Shown here: in pieces, positions 16,836 through 26,800 of the stretch
How positions within the stretch are numbered: position 1 is the stretch's first letter
How the letters are laid out: every line of letters begins with the position of its first letter
Assembly: GCA_027487675.1 (NCBI GenBank)
Contig: JAIYDD010000213.1
Location: 1-33,306 of the forward strand
Direction: 5' to 3'
Source of the DNA: Acetobacteraceae bacterium
Lineage (GTDB): Bacteria; Pseudomonadota; Alphaproteobacteria; Acetobacterales; Acetobacteraceae
Length of the DNA: 33,306 bases
The notes under the pieces: generated by a model
The model's input: the letters and a program-made list of their open reading frames with translations, nothing else
Database searches by the model: none
Told to the model about the DNA's origin: nothing
Translations under genes and position numbers: made by a program

Positions 16836-17600
16836 GTGCCGATCATCGCCGACCCGATCTTCTGGATGCTGGCCGTCTTCGCGACCCTGATGACGGGCGT
16901 GACCAAGGGCGGCTTCGCCTCCGGCGCGCCGAACACCATGGTGCCGCTGATGGCGCTGGTCGTCCCCGCGCCGCAGGCGGCGGCGATCGCGCTGCCGGTG
17001 CTCTGCACGATGGACATCGCCGGGCTGCGCGCCTGGTGGGGGCGCTGGAGCCGGCGCGAATTGCTGACCATCCTGCCGGGCGGGATGCTGGGCATCGCGC
17101 TCGGCAGCGCGGCTTTCGGGCTGCTCGACGACCGCTCCGTCAAGCTGCTGCTCGGCGTCATCACGCTGGCCTTCCTGGCGCGCAGCCTGTGGCAGGCGCG
17201 GCCCGGCCGGCCGTCGCCCGCGCCCGCGCCGCCCAGCCGGGTGCGCGGCGGGTTCTGGGCGACGCTGTCGGGGCTGACCTCCACGGTCGCGCATGCGGGC
17301 GGGCCGCCGCTGGCGGTCTATCTCTATCCGCTGCGGCTCGACCGGGCGACGCTGGCGGCGACCACGGTGGTGTTCTTCGGCGTGGTCAACTACGTCAAGC
17401 TGGTGCCGTATTTCCTGCTCGGGCAGTTCCCGGTGGCCAATCTGCTGACCAGCCTGCTGCTGCTGCCGCTGGCACCCTTGGGCATCCGGCTCGGCATCTG
17501 GCTGCAGGCGCGGCTGAGCGACCGGACCTTCTACCGCGCGATCTATGTGCTGCTGGGCGTCACCGGGACGAAGCTGGTGTGGGACGGGCTGGGGCTGTGA
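16836..17600 (+). CDS. TauE/SafE-family membrane transporter (second of two)
   Basis: A 254-aa membrane protein with about seven or eight hydrophobic helices. It carries the TauE/SafE pattern GVTKGGFASGAPNTMVPLM in the first half and LTSTVAHAGGPPLAVYLYPL in the second. It is clearly a different subfamily from the neighbour at 15858-16688. The start is a GTG at 16836 with AAGGA at 16820-16824. Its stop overlaps a possible GTG start of the racemase gene (GTGA at 17597-17600), so the two are probably co-transcribed and translationally coupled. The substrate is unknown; pairing with an amino-acid racemase hints at an organic acid or amino-acid derivative, which is inference only. Confidence 0.9.
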   Translation: MPIIADPIFWMLAVFATLMTGVTKGGFASGAPNTMVPLMALVVPAPQAAAIALPVLCTMDIAGLRAWWGRWSRRELLTILPGGMLGIALGSAAFGLLDDRSVKLLLGVITLAFLARSLWQARPGRPSPAPAPPSRVRGGFWATLSGLTSTVAHAGGPPLAVYLYPLRLDRATLAATTVVFFGVVNYVKLVPYFLLGQFPVANLLTSLLLLPLAPLGIRLGIWLQARLSDRTFYRAIYVLLGVTGTKLVWDGLGL

Positions 17601-17605
17601 GGGCG

Positions 17606-18307
17606 ATGGGCGGGCGGGTGCTGGGCGTGCTGGGGGGCATGGGCCCGCTGGCCTCGGCGGAGTTCATGCGGCGGCTGACGCTGCTGACCCCGGCCGGGCG
17701 CGACCAGGACCATGTGCCGGCCGTGCTGTGGTCCGACCCGCGCGTGCCGGACCGCACCGCGGCGCGGCTTTCGGGGGGCGAGGACCCGTTGCCGGCGCTG
17801 CTGCGCGGGATCAGGGGCCTGGAGGCGGCGGGCTGCGACGCCGTCGCCATTCCCTGCAACACCGCGCATGGCTGGTTCGAGGCGATGCGGGCCGCGACGC
17901 GGCTGCCCATCCTGCACATCGTGGACGCGGCGGCGGCGGAGCTGGAGCGGCTCGGCGTGGCGGAGGGGCCGGTCGGCGTGATGGGCACGGCGGGGACGCT
18001 GGCGATGGGCCTCTACCAGGAGAGGCTGGCGGCGCGCGGCTGGACCTGCCTGGTGCCGACACCCGGGGAGATGGCGGCGCTGGTGACGCCGGCGATCGCC
18101 GAGGTGAAGGCGAACCGCGTCGCGGACGCCTACGCCCCGCTGGCCGAGGCGGCGGGGCGGCTGGCGGCGCGCGGGGCGCGGGCGGTGGTGCTGGGCTGCA
18201 CGGAAATCCCGCTCGGCATCGCCGCCGGCCCGGCCCTGCCCATCCCGGTCTGCGACACGCTGGACGCGCTGGCCCGCGCCGCCATCGGCTGGGCGCGGGC
18301 CGGCTGA
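17606..18307 (+). CDS. Aspartate/glutamate racemase family protein
   Basis: A 233-aa member of the cofactor-independent Asp/Glu racemase superfamily. It has the N-terminal LGVLGGMGPLASAEF signature and both catalytic cysteines: Cys84 in AIPCNTAHGW and Cys198 in VVLGCTEIPL. These use a two-base mechanism to interconvert L and D forms. The pattern fits aspartate racemase-like proteins better than MurI, but members also act on hydantoins and other acids. The start may be ATG 17606 or GTG 17597; the latter overlaps the upstream transporter stop and would add three residues. It is convergent with the cupin gene (13 bp between stops). Confidence 0.88.
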   Translation: MGGRVLGVLGGMGPLASAEFMRRLTLLTPAGRDQDHVPAVLWSDPRVPDRTAARLSGGEDPLPALLRGIRGLEAAGCDAVAIPCNTAHGWFEAMRAATRLPILHIVDAAAAELERLGVAEGPVGVMGTAGTLAMGLYQERLAARGWTCLVPTPGEMAALVTPAIAEVKANRVADAYAPLAEAAGRLAARGARAVVLGCTEIPLGIAAGPALPIPVCDTLDALARAAIGWARAG

Positions 18308-18320
18308 CCGGCGGCCGGCG

Positions 18321-18896
18321 TCACCCGGCCTTCTGCGACGCCTCCCACTCCGCGACGCGGGCCATCGCCGCCGGGGTGAACTCGGCCTTGGGCTGGTTGC
18401 CGGCGATGACGAAGAGCAGGACGTGTTCCTGGTCCGGCTCGTCATGCGTGACGTTCATGAAGCGCCGCGCCACGCCGGGGGGGAAGGAGACGACGTCGCA
18501 GGGGCCGACATCGACGTGTTCCTCCGCCGCGCCCTCGTTCCAGGAACAGCGCCAGCGGCCGGTGACCGGCATGAAGGTCTCGTTGGTGTCGTGGTTGTGC
18601 ATCAGCGGGCCGCAGCCGGGCCTGGCGCGGCAGAAGCCCATGTTGAAACCCTCGTCGATCGGGATGGCGGCGGCGCGGGAGCTGTCGCCGCCGACCGGGC
18701 TGGTGGTGGCGCCGCCCTCGTCGCTCGGCGGGCGGAAGCCGATCACGTTGATCAGCTCCCGCTGGCATTCCGGCAGCGGGCTGTCGGGCAGGCCGCCGCG
18801 GCTGCCGGCCAGGTCCTGGAAGAAGGCGATGCGCTGCATCATTTCCGCCCGCGTCCAGACGCGGATGGGCGGGATGCCGTGCGTGGTGTCGGCCAT
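18321..18896 (-). CDS. Cupin-domain protein of unknown function
   Basis: A 191-aa soluble protein with one cupin barrel (about 80-170). The first cupin motif is MHNHDTNETFMPVTGRW, giving metal ligands His100, His102 and Glu106. In the second motif, FPPGVARRFMNV, the usual ligand His is Arg144, so the metal site would be incomplete or remodelled. Single-domain cupins of this size are often dioxygenases or binding proteins for small acids. The ATG at 18896 follows GGAGGAG and AGGA; the open frame continues upstream to 19064 without protein-like sequence. It is transcribed alone toward the racemase gene. The exact activity is not deducible. Confidence 0.82.
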   Translation of the reverse strand: MADTTHGIPPIRVWTRAEMMQRIAFFQDLAGSRGGLPDSPLPECQRELINVIGFRPPSDEGGATTSPVGGDSSRAAAIPIDEGFNMGFCRARPGCGPLMHNHDTNETFMPVTGRWRCSWNEGAAEEHVDVGPCDVVSFPPGVARRFMNVTHDEPDQEHVLLFVIAGNQPKAEFTPAAMARVAEWEASQKAG

Positions 18897-19084
18897 GGCG
18901 TGGGTCCTGTCTCCTCCCGGCGCAGTCCGGCCGCTTGGCCGCCGCGCGCTGGCGTGGAGCTTGCCCTGCCGTGCGGCCACAGACAAAACGCATCTCCGAA
19001 GGGGGGCGATCATCCGATCGAATGGCCCCGGGGGAAGCCGGGGCGCGGCCGGCGCCGCCACCACGGCCGCAAGGCCGGCCCGCC

Positions 19085-19110
19085 GGGCCGCGCGCCTGCG
19101 GGCGCGGCCC
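19085..19110 (-). terminator. Candidate terminator hairpin after lexA
   Basis: A perfect 9-bp stem, GGGCCGCGC / GCGCGGCCC, with an 8-nt loop. On the minus strand it lies about 24 nt past the lexA stop. It lacks a T-run. Confidence 0.4.
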
Positions 19111-19133
19111 GAGCCCGATGGCCGCCGCGCCGG

Positions 19134-19916
19134 TCAGTACTTGCGCAGCAGGCCGATCAGCCGGCCCTGCACGCGCACCCGGTCGGGCCCAAAGATCCGC
19201 GTCTCATAGGCGCGGTTGGCGGGTTCCAGCGCGACCGAGTTGCCGCGCCGGCGCAGCCGCTTCAGCGTCACCTCCGCATCATCGACCAGCGCCACCACGA
19301 TCGCGCCGTTCTCGGCCACGTCGGTGCGGCGGATGATCACCGTGTCGCCGTCCAGGATCCCGGCCTCGACCATCGAATCGCCTGCGACCTCCAGCGCGTA
19401 GTGCTCCCCGCTGGCCAGCAGCGCGGCCGGCACCTCGACCGAGGCGCCGTTGTCGCGCAGCGCCTCGATCGGCAGGCCGGCGGCGATGCGGCCGTAGAGC
19501 GGCAGGTGCACGGCCGCCGCCTCGTTCGCCGGGCGGGGCACGCCGGACAGGTTCTGGGCGAAGGTGCCGCGGATGACGTTGGGCGCGAAGGTCGCCCCGC
19601 CGCCGGCGGGCGCGGCATAGGCGGCGGCCGGGGGAAAGGCCGAGGCGCCGGCCGGCTGCATCGCGGCCGACAGCGCGGCGGGCGCCATGCGGGCGGCGAC
19701 GCTGTCGGGCAGGCGCACCACTTCGAGCGCGCGGGCGCGATGGGCGCGGCGCTTCAGGAAGCCGCGTTCCTCCAGCGCCGTGATCAGGCGGTGGATGCCG
19801 GATTTCGACTTCAGGCGCAGCGCGTCCTTCATCTCCTCGAAGGAGGGCGAGAAGCCGGTCTCGCGCAGGTGCCGGTCGATGAACATCAGCAGCTCGTGCT
19901 GCTTGCGCGTGAGCAT
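19134..19916 (-). CDS. lexA: SOS-response repressor LexA
   Basis: A 260-aa repressor and self-cleaving protease (peptidase S24). The N-terminal winged helix (1-65) reads [13 protein letters not shown] and [21 protein letters not shown] long Ala/Pro-rich linker (about 70-130) makes it longer than the 202-aa E. coli protein. The C-terminal domain has the cleavage site Ala146-Gly147 in RIAAGLP, nucleophile Ser181 in [11 protein letters not shown] and general base Lys219 in VTLKRL. Activated RecA would trigger cleavage after DNA damage. GGAGGAGG just upstream supports the ATG at 19916 rather than the longer frame to 20063. A direct-repeat SOS box overlaps its promoter at 20018-20032, so it represses itself. 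moaC and moeA lie upstream on the same strand. Confidence 0.97.
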   Translation of the reverse strand: MLTRKQHELLMFIDRHLRETGFSPSFEEMKDALRLKSKSGIHRLITALEERGFLKRRAHRARALEVVRLPDSVAARMAPAALSAAMQPAGASAFPPAAAYAAPAGGGATFAPNVIRGTFAQNLSGVPRPANEAAAVHLPLYGRIAAGLPIEALRDNGASVEVPAALLASGEHYALEVAGDSMVEAGILDGDTVIIRRTDVAENGAIVVALVDDAEVTLKRLRRRGNSVALEPANRAYETRIFGPDRVRVQGRLIGLLRKY

Positions 19917-20017
19917 GGCTCCTCCTCCCCGGTCGGCCGGGCGCTGCCGGCCTGGTCTGCCGCCCCTGGCGCCCTGGTTCGGGCAGGCTGGCGAACAAAC
20001 GGGCAACCGGTTCGCGT

Positions 20018-20047
20018 GTTCTAGGTAGGTTCTCCGCGTCGCGTCAA
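20018..20047 (-). promoter_or_regulatory. lexA promoter with SOS box GAAC-N7-GAAC
   Basis: On the minus strand TTGACG (20042-20047) and TAGAAC (20018-20023) form a -35/-10 pair with an 18-bp spacer. The direct repeat GAAC-CTACCTA-GAAC (20018-20032) covers the -10 and spacer. GTTC-N7-GTTC is the established alphaproteobacterial LexA site, so this is a self-repressed promoter. An extra GTTC lies at 20010-20013. Confidence 0.85.
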
Positions 20048-20078
20048 ATCTTTTCCACAGCACCGGGTGCCGGGATTC

Positions 20079-21284
20079 TCACACGCCGAGGCGGTCGAGC
20101 AGGATCGCCTCCACCTCCGCGCCTTCGGCCAGGGCGGGCGCGAAGGGCGGGCGCAGGATCAGCGCCTCGGCGCGCGCCAGGGTGGCCATCATCGAGCTGT
20201 CCTGCACGGGGAAGGGGGTCGCCACGAATCGGCTGTCCCGGTCGGTGCCGAGGCTGGCCCGCAGATGGTCGAATCGGCGGTCGTTGGCGGGCAGGGGCGC
20301 GCCGGCGCGGACCGGCTGGGTGGGCGGCGCGGCGGGCGGCAGGCCCGACAGCACCCAGATCGCCGGCAGCAGGAACTGCACGGCGCAGACCAGCGCCGAG
20401 ACCGGGTTGCCCGGCAGCCCCAGCACCGGGGTGCGCCCCAGCCTTCCCCAGATCAGCGGCTTGCCCGGCCGCATCGCGATCTTCCAGAAATCGAGCGCGA
20501 AGCCCTGCGGCCCGAGCGCGGCCTGCACCAGGTCGTGTTCGCCGACGCTGGCGCCGCCGGTGGTCACCAGCATGTCGGCGGCGTGCGCGGCGGCCGCGGC
20601 GGCGGCGATGGCGTCGCGGTCGTCGGGGGCGATCGGCAGGTTGATCGGCTCGGCGCCCGCCGCGCGGACCATGGCGGCCAGCGCATGGGCGTTGGAGGAG
20701 ACGATGCCGCCGGCGGGGATCGGCTCGCCGGGCAGGGCGATCTCGTCGCCGGTGGCCAGGATGCCGATGCGCGGGCGGCGGCGGACGGTCAGCCAGGGGT
20801 GGTTGGCCGCCGCCGCCAGGCCGATGTCGCGCGCCGAAAGCCGCCTCCCTTCCGGCAGCAGCGTGTCGCCGGCCGCGAAGTCGAGGCCCCGGCGGCGGAT
20901 CCAGCGACCCTGCGCGGGGGCTTCGCGCGGGGTGACGAGGCCGCCCGCTTCCTCGGCATCCTCCTGGATCAGGATGGCATCCGCCCCGTCCGGCACCACG
21001 CCGCCGGTGAAGATGCGCACCGCCTCGCCGGGGCCGAGCGCGGTCCCGAAGGGCCGGCCGGCGGGGGCGGCGCCGATCACGCGCAGCCGGGCGCCGGGCC
21101 GGGCTTCCGCCGCGCGCAGGGCATAGCCGTCCATGGCGGAGACATCGGCCGGCGGCTGGGTCAGCCGCGCCAGCACCGGGCGGGCCAGCACGCGGCCCCA
21201 GGCCTCCGGCAGCGCCACCGTCTCGGCGGGGGTGGGGGAGAGGGCGCCGAGGATGCGCGCCCGGGCTTCATCGAGCGCCAGCAT
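20079..21284 (-). CDS. moeA: Molybdopterin molybdenumtransferase MoeA
   Basis: A 401-aa enzyme that inserts molybdate into adenylylated molybdopterin, the last common step of molybdenum cofactor synthesis. Visible signatures are SAMDGYALR, VRIFTGGVVPDGADAIL, RRRGLDFAAGDTLL, GILATGDE, the MoCF motif VTTGGASVGEHD, RPGKPLIWG and GLPGNPVSA. Length is normal. ATG at 21284 overlaps the moaC stop by one base (TGATG), which fixes the start and implies translational coupling. It is the middle gene of a moaC-moeA-lexA run on the minus strand, although lexA has its own promoter. Confidence 0.95.
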   Translation of the reverse strand: MLALDEARARILGALSPTPAETVALPEAWGRVLARPVLARLTQPPADVSAMDGYALRAAEARPGARLRVIGAAPAGRPFGTALGPGEAVRIFTGGVVPDGADAILIQEDAEEAGGLVTPREAPAQGRWIRRRGLDFAAGDTLLPEGRRLSARDIGLAAAANHPWLTVRRRPRIGILATGDEIALPGEPIPAGGIVSSNAHALAAMVRAAGAEPINLPIAPDDRDAIAAAAAAAHAADMLVTTGGASVGEHDLVQAALGPQGFALDFWKIAMRPGKPLIWGRLGRTPVLGLPGNPVSALVCAVQFLLPAIWVLSGLPPAAPPTQPVRAGAPLPANDRRFDHLRASLGTDRDSRFVATPFPVQDSSMMATLARAEALILRPPFAPALAEGAEVEAILLDRLGV

Positions 21285-21757
21285 CAGGCGGCGTCCCAGC
21301 TGCCGGACTTGCCGCCCGATTTGTGGACCAGGCGGATGTCCTCGATCCGCATGGCGCGGTCGGTGGCCTTGCACATGTCGTAGACGGTCAGCGCGGCGAG
21401 GGTGACGGCGGTCAGGGCCTCCATCTCCACCCCGGTCTGGCCGGTGACCTTGGCCAGCGCCTCGATCTCGATCGCGTCGGGCGGGGCGGGGGTGAGGTCG
21501 ACGCTGACCTTGGACAGCATCAGGGGATGGCAGAGGGGGATCAGCTCCGCCGTGCGCTTGGCGGCCATGATGCCGGCGAGCCGCGCGACGCCGAGCACGT
21601 CGCCCTTGCCGACCTGGCCGGCCTGGATCAGCGCGAGGGTGGCCGGCGCCATGACGATGCGGCCGCGGGCGATGGCGATGCGCGATGTCTCGGCCTTGGC
21701 GGAGACATCCACCATGGCGGCACGGCCGGCCTCGTCGAAATGGGTGAGCTGGGTCAT
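21284..21757 (-). CDS. moaC: Cyclic pyranopterin monophosphate synthase MoaC
   Basis: A 157-aa enzyme that, after MoaA, converts the GTP-derived 3',8-cyclo intermediate to cyclic pyranopterin monophosphate in molybdenum cofactor synthesis. Motifs include [18 protein letters not shown] at the N-terminus, [30 protein letters not shown] and KSGGKSG at the C-terminus. Lys51, Asp127 and Lys130 correspond to E. coli Lys51, Asp128 and Lys131 by eye. Length is typical. It is coupled to moeA through TGATG, and divergent from secG with an 85-bp gap that must hold both promoters. Confidence 0.96.
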   Translation of the reverse strand: MTQLTHFDEAGRAAMVDVSAKAETSRIAIARGRIVMAPATLALIQAGQVGKGDVLGVARLAGIMAAKRTAELIPLCHPLMLSKVSVDLTPAPPDAIEIEALAKVTGQTGVEMEALTAVTLAALTVYDMCKATDRAMRIEDIRLVHKSGGKSGSWDAA

Positions 21758-21842
21758 GGGGGGATGCTACGCGGAAGCCGCCCGGGTGGGGAGGGCGCGC
21801 GGCGCTGGCCTTCGCCGAGCCGAGCCGCTAGAACCGCGCGCC

Positions 21843-22166
21843 ATGGCGACCGTGCTCCTCATCCTGTTCCTGCTCGTCACCCTGGCGATGATCGGGGTCA
21901 TCCTGGTCCAGCGCAGCGAGGGCGGGGGGCTTGGCATCGGCTCTTCGCAGGGCATGGGGTCGTTCATGTCGGGGCGCGGCACGGCGAACCTGCTGACGCG
22001 GACGACGGCCATCCTCGGCACCGCCTTCATGGTGCTCGCGCTGGCGCTGGCGATGCTGGGCAAGGGACAGCAGCCGCGCGGTTCGCTGCTCGACCAGCCG
22101 CCCACCATCCCGACGGCGCCTGCCGTACCGGCGCCGCCAGCGCTGCCGAGCGTGCCCACCAACTGA
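21843..22166 (+). CDS. secG: Protein translocase subunit SecG
   Basis: A 107-aa inner-membrane subunit of the SecYEG channel. Two hydrophobic helices are visible: LLILFLLVTLAMIGVILVQ (about 4-23) and AILGTAFMVLALALAMLG (about 57-74). Between them is the SecG loop RSEGGGLGIGSSQGMGSFMS. The Pro/Ala-rich tail (about 80-107) is common in alphaproteobacterial SecG. secG followed by pyrG is a conserved order in the class. Confidence 0.94.
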   Translation: MATVLLILFLLVTLAMIGVILVQRSEGGGLGIGSSQGMGSFMSGRGTANLLTRTTAILGTAFMVLALALAMLGKGQQPRGSLLDQPPTIPTAPAVPAPPALPSVPTN

Positions 22167-24209
<2,043 letters not shown>

Positions 24210-24211
24210 GC

Positions 24212-24394
24212 ATGTCCGAACCCACCGGCCCCGGCGGCAAGGGGCGCCTGCGCATCTTCGGCATCGGCCTGGCGGCGACGCTGGTGCTGGCGGTGGTGGC
24301 GGGCGCGCTGCTCGGCACCCTCGGCGTGCCGCTGGCTCTGGCGATCGGGCTCGGCGTGACGCTGGCGCTGGGCGGGGGGCTCGGCAGGAAGTAG
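24212..24394 (+). CDS. Small two-helix membrane protein, uncharacterised
   Basis: A 60-aa protein starting two bases after the pyrG stop, so it is very likely co-translated with pyrG. After a polar basic N-terminus (SEPTGPGGKGRLR), two hydrophobic stretches follow: GIGLAATLVLAVVAGALLG and LALAIGLGVTLALGGGLG, ending GRK. This is the shape of a hairpin inner-membrane protein. I do not recognise a family and propose no function. kdsA is often found downstream of pyrG in this class but is absent here. Confidence 0.6.
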   Translation: MSEPTGPGGKGRLRIFGIGLAATLVLAVVAGALLGTLGVPLALAIGLGVTLALGGGLGRK

Positions 24395-24459
24395 CCGGCG
24401 GGGCGCCGAGGGGCGGCTGGTTCACCCTTTGCCAAGGCTCCCCGTGCTTCCTGTCGGCC

Positions 24460-24765
24460 ATGCGGATCATGGCCGGGCAGAACGGGGTAGAGATCTACCT
24501 CTATGAGACGGGCGACCTGGTGCGGCTGCTCCGCAACGAGGACGGGCCGGTGGTGACCGCCTTCGCCGGCGACTGGGGGCGGGTGATGCGGGTCCATCCC
24601 GATGGCTCGCTGGACCTGAAGCTGGCGGGCTACAGCCGGCCGAAGGAAGCCGCGATGGCCCGCGCCATGGCGGTGCCGCGCAGCCGCGTCGAGCCCTGCG
24701 ACGAGCGCGGCCAGCCGCGGCGGCGTGGCACGGCCGCCGTCTGGGACACCCGCAAGGCGCGCTGA
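24460..24765 (+). CDS. Uncharacterised 101-aa protein
   Basis: A small soluble protein I do not recognise. Third codon positions are strongly GC-biased and the sequence is protein-like: EIYLYETGDLVRLLRNEDGP, then VVTAFAGDWGRVMRVHPDGS and DLKLAGYSRPKEAAMARAMA, with a basic tail (QPRRRGTAAVWDTRKAR). ATG at 24460 or 24469 are both possible; neither has a good ribosome site. It sits between the pyrG-linked membrane ORF and eno, 71 bp before the latter. Confidence 0.55.
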   Translation: MRIMAGQNGVEIYLYETGDLVRLLRNEDGPVVTAFAGDWGRVMRVHPDGSLDLKLAGYSRPKEAAMARAMAVPRSRVEPCDERGQPRRRGTAAVWDTRKAR

Positions 24766-24803
24766 CGCCGCCCGCTCTTGCCGCTGCTTGCGGTCGCTTG
24801 TAA

Positions 24804-26114
<1,311 letters not shown>

Positions 26115-26179
26115 TCCGGGCGGCGCCTGCGCGGGTGCCGTTCATGGTTCGTTGACGAAGCTTACGGCAATGATCGGTC

Positions 26180-26225
26180 GCGGGCCGCGCTTGTCGCTGG
26201 ACAGGCGCGGCCCGCTCTTGTTCTG
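26180..26225 (+). terminator. Intrinsic terminator of eno
   Basis: A perfect 11-bp stem, GCGGGCCGCGC (26180-26190) with GCGCGGCCCGC (26205-26215), whose loop contains a further TGTC/GACA pairing. TCTTGTTCTG follows. This is the best terminator in the window, 66 nt after the eno stop. It also argues that the next gene starts at 26276 and not at the GTG at 26225. Confidence 0.8.
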
Positions 26226-26275
26226 TGACGCCGCGGCCTCGGTGGGGAGTCCGCGTCGGTCGGGGGGCCGGGATC

Positions 26276-26635
26276 GTGTCGGACGAGTATGGCGGGTCGG
26301 AGCGCGCGGGTTTCGGCGCGCGCCTGTTGCGGGGGTTTCGGGCAGCCATGCTGCCGGTGCTGTTCCTCGCCGTCTGCGGCTATTTCGTGTGGCATGCCAT
26401 CCATGGCGATCGCGGGCTGATCGCGCGCGACCAGCGCGTGGTGCAGATCGCCGAGGCGAAGTCGGAGCGCGACCGCGCCCAGGCCGAGCTGGCGGCGATG
26501 GAACGCCGGGTGCAGGGCCTGCGCGGCGACCTGCTGGACCGCGACCAGCTCGACGAACGGGCGCGGCAGCTGCTCAACATGGTCGGCCGCGACGAGATCG
26601 TGGTGCCCTACGGGCCGGAACGACGGCTGTTCTGA
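26276..26635 (+). CDS. ftsB: FtsB/DivIC-family septum formation initiator
   Basis: A 119-aa single-pass membrane protein. After a short cytoplasmic N-terminus comes one hydrophobic helix, MLPVLFLAVCGYFVWHAI (about 25-42), then a coiled coil (about 48-88) rich in Arg/Glu/Ala. The tail ARQLLNMVGRDEIVVPY matches the FtsB/DivIC family, which works with FtsL and FtsQ to activate septal peptidoglycan synthesis. The start is a GTG at 26276 behind a G-rich stretch; the GTG at 26225 lies in the eno terminator. An eno-ftsB-pdhA order is common in alphaproteobacteria and supports the call. Here pdhA is displaced by two extra genes. Confidence 0.87.
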   Translation: MSDEYGGSERAGFGARLLRGFRAAMLPVLFLAVCGYFVWHAIHGDRGLIARDQRVVQIAEAKSERDRAQAELAAMERRVQGLRGDLLDRDQLDERARQLLNMVGRDEIVVPYGPERRLF

Positions 26636-26691
26636 GCCCGGGCCGCCCGGCCGCCCTGGCGTCTGCGATCGCCGGCCGGACCGACGGATAG

Positions 26692-26710
26692 GGGGCGTCT
26701 TGGACGCCCC
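26692..26710 (+). terminator. Candidate terminator hairpin after ftsB
   Basis: A perfect 8-bp stem, GGGGCGTC-TTG-GACGCCCC, 56 nt past the ftsB stop. No T-run follows. Confidence 0.4.
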
Positions 26711-26800
26711 GGCGACGAAACGCGACAACCCTGGCGTGTAATCTCCTGCGCGCGTGACGCGACGCCCGAACGCGCATTGCGCGCATGGGGAGATGACAGG

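Noticed and set aside
20067-21383. 438-aa plus-strand frame opposite moeA
   Set aside because: Antisense shadow; moeA and moaC have full family motifs and coupled start/stop codons.
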